Part shown: one piece after another, positions 7,103 to 15,738 of the stretch
Layout of the letters: each line of letters begins with the position of its first letter
Numbering within the stretch: the first letter of the stretch is position 1
Assembly (NCBI GenBank): GCA_016124235.1
Contig: WGOC01000002.1
Coordinates: 1 to 64,000, forward strand
Direction of reading: 5' to 3'
From: a bacterium
GTDB lineage: Bacteria; Verrucomicrobiota; Verrucomicrobiia; Limisphaerales; RI-55
Length of the DNA stretch: 64,000 bases
Translations under genes and position numbers: made by a program
Notes under the pieces: generated by a model
Database searches by the model: none
Told to the model about the DNA's origin: nothing
The model's input: the letters and a program-made list of their open reading frames with translations, nothing else

Positions 7103-8287
7103 CTATTCCGTGGCTTTCTGAAACACGTGCGTCGCGGTCTGGAGGAACAAATCGCGCGCCGCCCATTGATCGCCGCTGGTGCATTGGACCATGAAGATCG
7201 CAATCATACCGGTCTTTGGATTCACCGATAGATCAGTTCCGTAAGCGCCGTCGTGACCGAACATGCCGTTGCGCAGATGATAGCCCAGGCTGTAGTTGAT
7301 ATGTGTTTTGCCGGTCTGCTCCTTACGCAATTCATCCATCGCAGCGGGTGAAAGATAACGCTTCCCGTCCAATTCACCGTTGTTCGCCAGCATCTGTCCG
7401 TAGCGAAAAATGTCGTGCGTGGTGGAAAACAATCCGCCAGCCGCTTCCGGGAATCGATGAACCCGGTCGCTGTAGGGTTTCGTCAGAAAATAGATATCAC
7501 CACGCGCGTAGCCGTTTTTTTCCTTGTTTGGGCCATAGGCATGAGCCAGTCGGGCGATTTGCGCTTCACTCGGCCAGAAAGTCGTTTCCGCCATGCCCAG
7601 CGGATCGAAGAAGCGCTTCTGCAGAAAGTCCTCATACGGCATACCGCTTACGATTTCGACGACGCGCGCGGCGATGTTCATGCCCTGGTTGCCGTATTGA
7701 TATTTCTCACCCGGCTGCCACTGGAGCGGTCCCGTCACGGAGGCGAGTGCTCGGTCTTTGAGCGGCGTGCTGTCAGCGCCTGTCTCGTGTTGGAGTTCGG
7801 ACATTCCGGTCAGGCCGCTGGTGTGGCTCAACAAATGCCGGATGGTCACGGGATTTTTCACCGGTTCAAGCAGTTCATGGTTCGCGTCATTCTCCGTGAT
7901 CACCATCCACTTTTTGAGCTGCGGGATGAACTTCGTTACCGGGTCGTCGAAACTCACCTTGCCTTCATCCGCGAGCATCATGATTGACGCACCGACGAAC
8001 ATCTTGGACATCGACGCGATCCAAAAAACGTTGTCCTCGCTGATCGGCTTTTTCGTTTCGACGTCGGCATAGCCTTCGACGTTTTTGTAAAGGACCTTCC
8101 CATCGCGGTCGCTGATAATGCCGATAAAACCCGCCAGTTTATAGCTTTCCAGAAACGGCTGCAGCGCGGCGGTCACGTCCGGACTCGGTGACGGTTCCCG
8201 GTCGGCGGCAATTCCCGCTGACGAAAACGCAAAGGCGACCGCAATAAACGAGAGGATCAACATCGAATGGCGCAGGAAGGGATTCAT
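7103..8287 (-). CDS. Exported serine hydrolase of the beta-lactamase/EstB family
   Basis: A 394-residue protein with a signal peptide (ILSFIAVAFAFSSAGIAA). The catalytic tetrad SMSK is at Ser92-Lys95, the Tyr-x-Asn-type motif is YGNQGMN, and the third motif is FGHDG near the C-terminus (HxG in place of KTG). This set marks class C-like esterases and peptidases rather than true beta-lactamases; substrates range from short esters to D-amino-acid peptides, and I cannot choose between them. It is the last gene of a same-strand run (esterase, pectinesterase, this gene; 21 bp behind the pectinesterase stop), so co-transcription with polysaccharide-active enzymes is likely. Confidence 0.9.
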   Translation of the reverse strand: MNPFLRHSMLILSFIAVAFAFSSAGIAADREPSPSPDVTAALQPFLESYKLAGFIGIISDRDGKVLYKNVEGYADVETKKPISEDNVFWIASMSKMFVGASIMMLADEGKVSFDDPVTKFIPQLKKWMVITENDANHELLEPVKNPVTIRHLLSHTSGLTGMSELQHETGADSTPLKDRALASVTGPLQWQPGEKYQYGNQGMNIAARVVEIVSGMPYEDFLQKRFFDPLGMAETTFWPSEAQIARLAHAYGPNKEKNGYARGDIYFLTKPYSDRVHRFPEAAGGLFSTTHDIFRYGQMLANNGELDGKRYLSPAAMDELRKEQTGKTHINYSLGYHLRNGMFGHDGAYGTDLSVNPKTGMIAIFMVQCTSGDQWAARDLFLQTATHVFQKATE

Positions 8288-8308
8288 TTTGAAATCGGTT
8301 GCTTTAAG

Positions 8309-9289
8309 TTAATCAGTCGCACGATTCACTAACCAGTCGCCCAGTACTTTGTCCATCGTGTAGTTGGCAGCCTCGACATTGGAAAGTTGATGCGACCAAT
8401 CGACTCGCTGATCAGGCTTGGCCCCCGGTCCCTGGGAATCGAATTCGCCGTAGAACGTCGTGTCCTTCTTATCGGCGTTGCTCCAGGCCTTCCAACCTTC
8501 CGGAGCAATGGCACCACTCATTGTGCAGCGGAGGAAAACCGTGCGCGCAAACTTCCGCCAAGGGCGACCGAGATAAACTTCCTTCAAGCCGGCCGCCGTC
8601 GTGACGCGGCACCGGTTAAAGACAAACCCATGAGGATTGCGCTGCGCCGTCGACGCGGCTGTGAGAAATGAATCTGCTTTGGCGTGAATTTCACAACTTT
8701 CGAACCACGCGGTCGCTTCACCGAAAATGAAGTCCGTGGTGCCCTCGATGTAGCAGTTCGAGAAATAATCACGCGAATGCTCGCCGGCCAGATACACCGT
8801 GTCCTGATTGCCCTTGAACTTGCAGTTCACAAAAGCGCATCGATCCCCTTCCACGTGAAGAGCGATGGCTTGCCCTACCGGACCGGCAGTGTTTTCCACG
8901 GTGACGTTTTCCAATCGGAAATCGTCGGCGTCCACTTTGAGCGTGTACGTGTGAAAGGTACTGTTTCGCCCTTTGCCGATCCGATCGAAGGAGTCGTCGA
9001 AACTGATCACCGTCTTCTCCCGATTCTCGCCGAGAATCGTCAGCTTGGGGTTCCACGAATACACACAGACTTTTTCATGATACGTGCCCGGGCGGAGATG
9101 AATTGTGATCGGCACATCGGGAAACGATTTGCAGGCGTCGATCGCGGCCTGGAGGCTTTGAAAATCGCCACTACCGTCCAGCGCCACAGTGATGTTGGTC
9201 GCATAGCCGGGATTTTGCGCCGAAAGCGAATTTGCAAATTGGCCAAGCAGAATCAGAAGAATCAGGAGTTTGGGAAAGCGTTTGGTCAT
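8309..9289 (-). CDS. Pectinesterase (carbohydrate esterase family 8)
   Basis: Removes methyl esters from homogalacturonan, preparing pectin for lyases. I begin it at the ATG at 9289, which puts a signal peptide (MTKRFPKLLILLILLGQFAN) at the N-terminus; an upstream start at 9325 would overlap the preceding gene. The beta-helix motifs are present: ALDGSGDFQSLQAAID, GNQDTVY (Asp163), GTTDFIFG (Asp186) and YLGRPW near the C-terminus, which supplies the catalytic arginine. Length (326 residues) is normal for secreted bacterial enzymes. It follows the alpha/beta esterase by 32 bp, suggesting an operon for esterified plant polysaccharides. Confidence 0.94.
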   Translation of the reverse strand: MTKRFPKLLILLILLGQFANSLSAQNPGYATNITVALDGSGDFQSLQAAIDACKSFPDVPITIHLRPGTYHEKVCVYSWNPKLTILGENREKTVISFDDSFDRIGKGRNSTFHTYTLKVDADDFRLENVTVENTAGPVGQAIALHVEGDRCAFVNCKFKGNQDTVYLAGEHSRDYFSNCYIEGTTDFIFGEATAWFESCEIHAKADSFLTAASTAQRNPHGFVFNRCRVTTAAGLKEVYLGRPWRKFARTVFLRCTMSGAIAPEGWKAWSNADKKDTTFYGEFDSQGPGAKPDQRVDWSHQLSNVEAANYTMDKVLGDWLVNRATD

Positions 9290-9321
9290 GACGGTCGAAT
9301 TGGGGGGTGAGGCAAAACTGA

Positions 9322-10344
9322 TCAAGGATGCTCGTCCGACTTGAAGACGTGATCGAGGAATTTCTCAACGTATTGAACAGTCGGCTCGAACCACGGATGA
9401 AACAACCAGAACGGGTGCGGCGTTTTGTCGAACGTGTGAACTTCGCTGTAGATCCCGAGCCGATTCAGCTTCTTGATAAAATCATCGCGGCCGGCATGAA
9501 ATCGCGGGATCGAACTGTTGACGAAGAGAATTGGCGGACAGTCCGGACCAAGGTGTTCGAGCGGAGAAGCCTCCTTCCACAGCTCAGGATTTTCGTCGTA
9601 CCGGGCACCCAACCACGTGCTTGCGGCATCGCCCTTGATCTCCGCCTCGGCTTCCGGATGGATAAATGACACGACGCCATCGACATTGATGATCGCCTGA
9701 ACGTCTCCAGACGTTTCACCGGATTTGTTTTTGCCGTTGGTCACGCCGATAAGGGTCGCAACCTGCGCCCCGGAAGAACATCCCAACACAGCAATTTTTC
9801 CGGGATCGATCTGGTAATCCGTCGCGTGTTCGCGCAACCAACGGATCGCCGACCGGATGTCGTCGAGTGAAGCCGGATATTTCGCTTCCAAGGCAAGACG
9901 ATATTCCACCGGCACGCCGACGTATCCCGCGGTGGCGAGTTGTTGCGCCATCGGAACGAGATGACTCCGACTGCCCGACCGCCAACCGCCACCGTGAATC
10001 AACACGACCGCCGGATAACCTGAAGCTTTGTTCTGCCGCGGACGAAACACATCCAAATGAAGAGCACGATCGCCGTAGGGCGTATCCCGCAGGACCTCGT
10101 AGACGATGTTGCTTTTGCCAACCACGGATTCCGGCAGCTGCGGCGTGACCAGTTCGATCTCGGGAAAATACTTCTTCTCCTTTGCAAACGCCGATTGCGG
10201 ATTGAAGGAAGGATCGCGGGGAATGGGTTTGGCCGGCGCGGTTTGCGCCGCGCCACTGGCGCTCAAAGTAAGGGACGCGAAACCACACAACATGGCGGTC
10301 AACAGACTGCGCGGCGTGCGCCGGTTGGAAGTTTTTCGGATCAT
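9322..10344 (-). CDS. Exported alpha/beta-hydrolase esterase (BD-FAE/acetylesterase-like)
   Basis: About 340 residues from the ATG at 10344, with a Sec signal (SLLTAMLCGFASLTLSASGA). The oxyanion motif HGGGW (117-121) and nucleophile elbow GCSSG (Ser190) are clear; DKTPHPFWLF supplies the likely catalytic His, and an acidic residue precedes it. The fold and motif spacing match the carboxylesterase type B / acetyl-xylan or feruloyl esterase-like group found in polysaccharide loci. With the pectinesterase directly downstream, de-acetylation or de-feruloylation of pectin is a sensible but unproven role. The open frame extends to 10458, but the added part is arginine-rich and precedes the signal peptide. 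Confidence 0.88.
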   Translation of the reverse strand: MIRKTSNRRTPRSLLTAMLCGFASLTLSASGAAQTAPAKPIPRDPSFNPQSAFAKEKKYFPEIELVTPQLPESVVGKSNIVYEVLRDTPYGDRALHLDVFRPRQNKASGYPAVVLIHGGGWRSGSRSHLVPMAQQLATAGYVGVPVEYRLALEAKYPASLDDIRSAIRWLREHATDYQIDPGKIAVLGCSSGAQVATLIGVTNGKNKSGETSGDVQAIINVDGVVSFIHPEAEAEIKGDAASTWLGARYDENPELWKEASPLEHLGPDCPPILFVNSSIPRFHAGRDDFIKKLNRLGIYSEVHTFDKTPHPFWLFHPWFEPTVQYVEKFLDHVFKSDEHP

Positions 10345-10379
10345 GGCCCAGAGAGTCTCGGCTTTGCGGCGCCTTGGTG

Positions 10380-10676
10380 TTAACGAGAGTGGATCGGACT
10401 TAGTAGCTGCCCCGCTTCGGAGATGTTGAATTCGGTAATCGGCGGCTTGGTCCACCAAGGAATATTAAACGAAAACTCTCCCACCTGAGCAAACACCGTC
10501 GTGCGCTTCCGCGGCAATTCCCATCGGACACCTAGTTTTCCGCCCCGCCCGTCGGAGCGGTGAACGCGGACGACCCGGCCGTTGGTGCCAACCGGAATGC
10601 CTGGCAATTCGGAAAGAGTCACGACGTGGGTGCCCACACGACTGAGAGTGGCGGATGCGGAATAAGTTTGATTCAT
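10380..10676 (-). CDS. Small protein with SH3-like barrel pattern
   Basis: 98 residues from the ATG at 10676. The central part (VTLSELPGIPVGTNGRVV, then GGKLGVRWELP) is the pattern of small SH3-like beta-barrels such as DUF4314, in which a positively charged loop faces a short beta-rich core. No signal peptide or membrane span is seen, so it is probably cytoplasmic. It sits 35 bp upstream of the esterase gene on the same strand and could share its promoter, but nothing ties it to polysaccharide use. Function unknown. Confidence 0.55.
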   Translation of the reverse strand: MNQTYSASATLSRVGTHVVTLSELPGIPVGTNGRVVRVHRSDGRGGKLGVRWELPRKRTTVFAQVGEFSFNIPWWTKPPITEFNISEAGQLLSPIHSR

Positions 10677-10808
10677 CGTTCGGAATTTCTTCTTGCGATA
10701 TTTGCAGACGCTCGGCTCCAAGAAACGCTAACACTGCACCAATCCAAGCCCAATGAAATCTTGGCAGTGAACAGGCGATAGCACTCGGATGGTACGCCCC
10801 CTCTTTGC

Positions 10809-10952
10809 TCATGGTCCGTCGTTTCGCGGGCGACGAAAGCGTCGCCCGACGACCCAACCGAGCACGGCGGCTCCGCTGATGACCGTGACCACAAAAGCCC
10901 ATCCACGGTCATGCGCGGCAAACAAGATTGCGGCGGCAACGACACCGATCAT
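10809..10952 (-). CDS. Possible 47-residue membrane peptide ending in a palindromic repeat
   Basis: A short frame from the ATG at 10952 reads MIGVVAAAILFAAHDRGWAF, then a second hydrophobic stretch (VVTVISGAAVLGWVVG) and a basic tail RRFRRPRNDG. Two membrane spans separated by a short charged turn are plausible. The basic tail is encoded by a perfect palindromic repeat (10828-10847), so the end of the gene has been formed or altered by that element. There is no strong ribosome site and no family I recognise; it may be a chance frame. Confidence 0.35.
   Translation of the reverse strand: MIGVVAAAILFAAHDRGWAFVVTVISGAAVLGWVVGRRFRRPRNDGP
10828..10847. repeat. Short palindromic repeat (REP-like)
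   Basis: GGGCGACG, loop AAAG, CGTCGCCC: perfect 8-bp arms. One of several elements in the window sharing a 6-11 bp GC-rich arm and a 3-4 nt loop. Confidence 0.65.
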
Positions 10953-10981
10953 GAACAACGCAATCTCTCGACGAAGGCAGC

Positions 10982-10997
10982 AGGAGCGATAGCTCCT
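10982..10997. repeat. Short palindromic repeat (REP-like)
   Basis: AGGAGC, loop GATA, GCTCCT: perfect 6-bp arms, 135 bp from the previous element. Same architecture as the other short palindromes. Confidence 0.5.
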
Positions 10998-11337
10998 ACC
11001 CGATGGACAGGCGCACGGAGCAGCCAGCTTCTGGCGCAGCCACATTTTCGGTGAGTTCATTCCAACGGAGGGCATTCGACACAAGCAACGGAGACAATTC
11101 GCCCGTTTCGTCGTTTCGCGCTCATTAACTTTCGATTAGACGCCCACGTCGCACAACTTCTTAGCCGCCCCATAACAATGGAAATCCACGCGGGTTACTC
11201 CTTCCTGGAGACGACTCAATTTCGCGCACATTCATGCAGTATTCTCCAACGTCCAAGGACACTTTGCACCGTTCGCCGTTGATTTGAAATCAGTTCGTAA
11301 CCGCACCGTAACACGAGGATCCGTCGACCGCGACCGA
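10998..11337. other. Gap without recognised gene
   Basis: About 340 bp. No open frame with family resemblance and no RNA gene recognised. It must contain the promoter region of the PHP phosphatase to its right. Confidence 0.5.
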
Positions 11338-11357
11338 CATCACCCAAATTGGTGATG
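11338..11357. promoter_or_regulatory. Palindrome upstream of PHP phosphatase
   Basis: CATCACC, spacer CAAATT, GGTGATG: perfect 7-bp arms, 58 bp before the ATG at 11415. The dyad with an AT-rich centre suits a regulator-binding site or a leader hairpin. No regulator gene is adjacent, so this is only a candidate. Confidence 0.35.
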
Positions 11358-11414
11358 CCAAAAAATCAGTTCTGTCTTCCCACGGGATGGTGCCTTGCTT
11401 TTACTACGTTCGTC

Positions 11415-12248
11415 ATGTTGCCACCGGACTATCACATGCACACGCCCCTCTGCCGCCACGCCGTGGGTGAACCTGTCGATTACGCCCGCCGGGCGCGCGA
11501 GGTCGGCATTCGGGAAATTGGCTTTTCCGACCATTCCCCCATGGCACGGGATAATTTTGACAACTGGCGGATGCAGGACCGGCAGCTGACCGACTACATA
11601 GCCCGCGTGGAACACGCGCGCCGCGAAGTGCCGGAGGTCAACATTCTCATCGGGTTGGAAGTCGACTACATTCCAGGGCACGAGGAGTGGATTCAGCAAC
11701 TCTCCGAGCGTCACTCATGGGATTATTTCATCGGCTCAGTGCACTACATTTCTGACTGGGCAATTGACGATCCGCAGACGATTCCCCGCTGGCGTGAACA
11801 CGACCCGTATGACGTCTGGCAGCGCTATTTCAAATTGCTTACCGAGGCTGCGGCCTCCGGGCTGTTCAACATCATCGGGCACGCCGATCTGCCCAAGAAA
11901 TTCGACATCCGGCCGCAACAGGATTGTGCATCGCTTTACGCGCCTTTTCTCGACGCCGCTGCTTCCTCCGGCACGGCCGTCGAACTGAACACCGCCGGCC
12001 TGCGCAAGGATTGCCGCGAGATTTATCCCAATCCGCAGTTGCTCGCGATGGCGCGCGATCGTTCGGTGCCGATCACGTTTGGTTCCGACGCGCACGACCC
12101 ACGGGAAGTCGGCGCCGATTTCTCGGAAGCTGTTGAGCTGGCCCAACGCTCCGGCTACCGCAGTTCGGTGCGTTTCGAGCAACGACAACGCCTGGACGAC
12201 GCCATTTCCTTGCCGCGAGCGAAGGAAGTTTCTTCACCCGCAAAATAG
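11415..12248 (+). CDS. Histidinol-phosphatase, PHP family (HisK/HisJ type)
   Basis: A 277-residue cytoplasmic metal-dependent phosphatase; the HisJ/HisK type removes phosphate from L-histidinol phosphate, the step before histidinol dehydrogenase. PHP motif I is DYHMHTPLC at residue 5, motif II contains GFSDHSPM, and EVDYIPG, GSVHYI, IGHADLPKKF and FGSDAHDP follow in the usual order with their His/Asp/Glu ligands. I start it at the ATG at 11415, since homologues begin a few residues before the HxH motif; the frame is open to 11349. No other his gene is nearby. Another PHP phosphatase role cannot be excluded, though HisK is by far the closest pattern. Confidence 0.88.
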   Translation: MLPPDYHMHTPLCRHAVGEPVDYARRAREVGIREIGFSDHSPMARDNFDNWRMQDRQLTDYIARVEHARREVPEVNILIGLEVDYIPGHEEWIQQLSERHSWDYFIGSVHYISDWAIDDPQTIPRWREHDPYDVWQRYFKLLTEAAASGLFNIIGHADLPKKFDIRPQQDCASLYAPFLDAAASSGTAVELNTAGLRKDCREIYPNPQLLAMARDRSVPITFGSDAHDPREVGADFSEAVELAQRSGYRSSVRFEQRQRLDDAISLPRAKEVSSPAK

Positions 12249-12370
12249 CCCCTCGCCGCGACTCGCTTTTTTCGCGATTGCCGACCCCACCGATTTTCGC
12301 CGGGAAGTTTGTATTGCCGGCCATTGCAGATCCACTGGATGCTGGCGGCCGAGCACGCACTCGAGCAGCC

Positions 12371-13081
12371 ATGCCCAACGCCTACTACCAGACCGGCACC
12401 GAACGCGCCACGCGGGTGAACGAATTGTTCACGTCGATCGCCCCGCGTTACGACCGGATCAATGACATCCAAAGCTTCGGGATGCATCATCGTTGGAAGG
12501 ATCGCCTGGTGCGGCTGGCCAAGCTCCAACCCGGCGATCGCGCCTTGGACGTTTGTTGTGGCACGGGCGATATCACCGAACGACTCGCCGCCACCGGCGC
12601 TGAATCGACTGGACTGGACTTCACCGCCAGCATGCTCGACGTCGCCCGCGAGCGCGCGCAGAAGTCTGAGACAAAGATCACCTATCTCCAAGGGGATGCG
12701 ATGCAACTGCCGTTCCCTGACGAATCGTTTGATGCCGTGACGGTGGGCTTTGGTTTGCGCAATCTTTCAGACTGGGAAACAGGCCTGCAGGAAATGCATC
12801 GCGTGGCGCGGCCGGGCGGAAGGTTGCTCGTGCTGGATTTTGGCCGGCCCGACGACGCCGTGTGGCGTGCGCTATATTTCGCATATCTCCGGCTGATCGT
12901 GCCCGTTTACGGAAAGCTCTTCTGCGGGAACTGGTCGGCCTACGCCTATATTCTGGAATCTCTCAAGGCGTATCCCGCTCAACGCGGCGTCGAACGCGCC
13001 ATGACAGAATTGAAGTGCCACGACGTTCGCGTGATCAACTACTTCGGCGGCGCAATGAGCATTAACCTTGGTATCAAGTAA
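12371..13081 (+). CDS. ubiE: Demethylmenaquinone/ubiquinone C-methyltransferase
   Basis: 236 residues, the normal size of UbiE/MenG, which methylates the quinone ring as a late step of menaquinone (or ubiquinone) synthesis using S-adenosylmethionine. VNELFTSIAPRYDRIND near the N-terminus is the UbiE signature, followed by the SAM motif ALDVCCGTGDIT, then GDAMQLPFPDESFDAVTVGFGLRNL, GRLLVLDFGRP and the C-terminal GGAMSINLGIK. The start is the ATG at 12371; upstream sequence in the same frame is not conserved-looking. It lies 122 bp behind the PHP phosphatase on the same strand. In Verrucomicrobiota menaquinone is the likely product, so menG may be the better name. Confidence 0.93.
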   Translation: MPNAYYQTGTERATRVNELFTSIAPRYDRINDIQSFGMHHRWKDRLVRLAKLQPGDRALDVCCGTGDITERLAATGAESTGLDFTASMLDVARERAQKSETKITYLQGDAMQLPFPDESFDAVTVGFGLRNLSDWETGLQEMHRVARPGGRLLVLDFGRPDDAVWRALYFAYLRLIVPVYGKLFCGNWSAYAYILESLKAYPAQRGVERAMTELKCHDVRVINYFGGAMSINLGIK

Positions 13082-13185
13082 CAAATGGTCCCAAAGAAAT
13101 GTGCCTTGCGATTGAAGTTTGCACCATATCGCCCTCAAAGCATGATGCTACAGTGAATTTTCTGAATAACGCGTCGATGCGACTA

Positions 13186-14565
13186 TCAGTCCTCTCGCGC
13201 CCATTTTTTCAGGAACGCGACCACTTTCTTGGCGCTGATGTGATCACCCAGCAGGCTTTTAGCGGCGCGAGACTCCGGTTCGTTCAAATCGGCGGTGTTT
13301 TGGACGACCAAAGGTTCGCCTCGAGCATCCAGAACAACGATCACCGGCAGACCAAAGCGCGTTGGATTTCCATATTTTTCAACCATCTCCTTATTGTGTC
13401 CCTGGCTCACGTCAATCAAGGCAACCACGTAGTGACTGCTTAATTCACCGACAATTGATTCGTCGGATTCGCAAAGGCTGTGAAGCTGATGACACGGCAC
13501 ACACCAATTGGCTCCAAATTGGAGCATCACGCGTTTTCCACTTTTTTTCGCCGCCGCCAATGCCTCGGCGATTTGCTTCGCGCCATCAGCATTCTCGTCA
13601 TAAATGTTTGCGCGTCCCTTGAGAAAACCGGCTTTGACTTCGTCATAAGCCGAGTATGCAAACTTGCCAGTGTCGCCGTCGAAAATCGTCACTGCAGATC
13701 GTGTCGCTTCATTGAGTTCAAACACTGAATCGTCAATCTCATCGGGAGCTCGTGCTGAGGTTACATTCACCGTGGTGGTGAACAGTGGCGACACACGGGA
13801 GGTCGGCGGATAAGCCCTCTCAATCATCTCCACCGTGGCAGGGAATTGGTAATCTCCCAAGCGAGTATAATTCCGAAGCTTCCAGACATCCTCGACACCT
13901 CCAGCCTCTGCAATGTAAGTGATAGTTTCCGGGTCAAATGAGCTGCCAGCTTTGGGGATATCGATGTTCCAGAAAGTCGGTTTCGCGCCCAATGGCAATC
14001 CCGGAACGGTTAGATGGACCAAACCATTTGTCAAAATACCATCCGGTAGAATGCGGCTACTTCCAAGATTTGACGCCTTGAGATCCCAAAATCGAACCAT
14101 GCAGCCATGACAATTGTCCGAATTCTCTGATAGGAACATAAACGGCGCAATCAACGGATTATAGAAGAGCTCACTGCTGGTGCTTTTAGAGAGGGTCTCC
14201 TGCCGGATCATTCTCTGAGTATCGGCATCATAAGTAACGAACGTTGTCCCGTCATATGCTACTTCGGATAACCTAACTGAGTTCGTTTGCGCCGCTGCTA
14301 TCAACCTGCGGGTCACGCGAAATTTCGGTCCAGATATGAAGTATGTATATTCGTATGTGCTGGACAGGTTTGCCGTTCCGTCGCCGACCGGCATATTGGG
14401 AGCCACCGTCGTCTCTATCATCTGCACAACGACGCTGGTAACAGCCTGGGCGTTGCTTATCGATCTCGCAAACCGGTCTTGAATACTCTGACCGGTAGCA
14501 CTGAAATTTAGTAAGCACGCAAAAGGCCCCATCACAATAAGAAGAAGAACGCGACGTATTCCCAT
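13186..14565 (-). CDS. Exported protein with LolA-like N-terminal part and thioredoxin domain
   Basis: 459 residues from the ATG at 14565, which is preceded by a good ribosome site (GGGAG, 8 bp upstream) and starts a signal peptide (VLLLIVMGPFACLLNFSATGQS). Residues ~25-290 are beta-rich and follow the pattern of outer-membrane lipoprotein carrier-like (LolA/DUF2092-type) domains in this phylum: a query-like segment FRVTRRLIAAAQ, YDGTTFVTYD, and later YTRLGDYQFPATVEMIERA. Residues ~325-459 are a thioredoxin fold with active site WCVPC and the cis-proline region GLPVIVVLDARGEP. It probably acts in the periplasm in thiol chemistry. The neighbours are unrelated and it is transcribed alone. Confidence 0.75.
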   Translation of the reverse strand: MGIRRVLLLIVMGPFACLLNFSATGQSIQDRFARSISNAQAVTSVVVQMIETTVAPNMPVGDGTANLSSTYEYTYFISGPKFRVTRRLIAAAQTNSVRLSEVAYDGTTFVTYDADTQRMIRQETLSKSTSSELFYNPLIAPFMFLSENSDNCHGCMVRFWDLKASNLGSSRILPDGILTNGLVHLTVPGLPLGAKPTFWNIDIPKAGSSFDPETITYIAEAGGVEDVWKLRNYTRLGDYQFPATVEMIERAYPPTSRVSPLFTTTVNVTSARAPDEIDDSVFELNEATRSAVTIFDGDTGKFAYSAYDEVKAGFLKGRANIYDENADGAKQIAEALAAAKKSGKRVMLQFGANWCVPCHQLHSLCESDESIVGELSSHYVVALIDVSQGHNKEMVEKYGNPTRFGLPVIVVLDARGEPLVVQNTADLNEPESRAAKSLLGDHISAKKVVAFLKKWARED

Positions 14566-14729
14566 AATAAACTCCCAAGCTACTGGGACATTCTTGTGGG
14601 TCTCTTCAGGCGCCCAAGTCAATTCCCAAATCGGCCCGACTCAACGGCAATTTCCTACGCTCCTTATCCGCCCGAAATTTCCGTCGCGCAAATGAAACCA
14701 TCACAAACAGAATGAATGATGAACTCATG

Positions 14730-15485
14730 TCAATGAATGCGATTCCGTAACGGCCACACACCCAGCTTCTTTAATTGCTTATCTGCGGCTTCAGCCCAAC
14801 CGCGATTGGCGGCCGGGCTCGCCGGACTGGGATGCAGAATGGTTCCAATCTGAGACTTTTCGTCGCCGCAAACCGCGCGAAAGCGTTTCTCCGCAAACCC
14901 ACCCACGCCGATCAGCCATTCGGGCTGGAGAATCGCAACGACTCGCCGCAAATGTTCGTCGCAGATCGCGTAAATTTCGGACTGTTCGCTGGCCGGCAGT
15001 TTGTCAGGCGTGCGATTCCGACCTGTCTCCTCCATGAACGCGAGCGGGCAGTAATTGACGACAAAGTGGTCAGCAAAAAAGTCGGCGGCAGTCGGAAACT
15101 GATCGGCAAACAACCCCCATAACCGGCGGCCGCTGACTTCAGAACGCGGACATGCAAAACCTTCGACCGGTCGGGCGTGATTTTCATTCGCCGGTTTGTC
15201 GACGGTTTCCGAAATCCCCATCCAGTCGCGCACGGCGGCGATTTCGCCAAAAGGAATTCCCGTTTGCGCCATGCCGAACGGGCCGGGGTTCATGCCGAGG
15301 AAGAGCACGCGTTTGCGCGTTCCACCAAACTGTCGCAAGTAGGTCTCATGCGATCGCCAGGCGTACCGCAATGGATTGTAAACGTGCGAGACGGGCGCGC
15401 TGAAATTGAGTTCGTCAACGCGATCGCGTAGATCGACGGCGGCTTCAATGAGAGATCTTGCGATGGCGTTGGAGAGCTTCTTCAC
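14730..15485 (-). CDS. SMUG1-type uracil-DNA glycosylase
   Basis: 251 residues with a GTG start at 15485. It excises uracil (and hydroxymethyluracil in known relatives) from DNA. The family hallmarks are present: VLFLGMNPGPFGMAQTG (motif with the active Asn), GIPFGE, VNYCPLAF, and the second catalytic segment LHPSPASPAANRGW with the conserved His. SMUG enzymes are patchy in bacteria but known in Verrucomicrobiota and Planctomycetes. The region directly upstream is filled with short palindromic repeats, so the promoter must be close to or inside them. Confidence 0.92.
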   Translation of the reverse strand: MKKLSNAIARSLIEAAVDLRDRVDELNFSAPVSHVYNPLRYAWRSHETYLRQFGGTRKRVLFLGMNPGPFGMAQTGIPFGEIAAVRDWMGISETVDKPANENHARPVEGFACPRSEVSGRRLWGLFADQFPTAADFFADHFVVNYCPLAFMEETGRNRTPDKLPASEQSEIYAICDEHLRRVVAILQPEWLIGVGGFAEKRFRAVCGDEKSQIGTILHPSPASPAANRGWAEAADKQLKKLGVWPLRNRIH

Positions 15486-15577
15486 GGGGCGACAGATGAG
15501 ATGTCAGAGCGGCTCCAAATGCAATTCCTGGATCGCCAGGCGGAATTCAAAATTGCGTATCGGGGCACAGACGGAAG

Positions 15578-15595
15578 GGCGGCACTCCTGCCGCC
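15578..15595. repeat. Short palindromic repeat (REP-like)
   Basis: GGCGGCA, loop CTCC, TGCCGCC: perfect 7-bp arms. First of three palindromes in the 253-bp gap between the uracil-DNA glycosylase and glutamate dehydrogenase. Confidence 0.7.
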
Positions 15596-15610
15596 TTGGT
15601 TCTTACAATG

Positions 15611-15628
15611 GGCGACAAGAGTGTCGCC
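15611..15628. repeat. Short palindromic repeat (REP-like)
   Basis: GGCGACA, loop AGAG, TGTCGCC: perfect 7-bp arms, 15 bp from the previous palindrome. The arm core GCGAC is shared with the element at 10828-10847. Confidence 0.7.
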
Positions 15629-15704
15629 TTTCCAGTCTCTTGGGGGGAGATGCCAAAACGTTTCTACCATGTATCCAATTTGGGGACGCGCCGATGGTCC
15701 GTCA

Positions 15705-15729
15705 TGCTGCCGGCACGATGCCGGCAGCA
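15705..15729. repeat. Short palindromic repeat (REP-like), longest copy
   Basis: TGCTGCCGGCA, loop CGA, TGCCGGCAGCA: perfect 11-bp arms ending 9 bp from the glutamate dehydrogenase stop codon. It could also serve as a transcription-stopping hairpin, though no T-run follows. Confidence 0.75.
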
Positions 15730-15738
15730 CACTATTGC

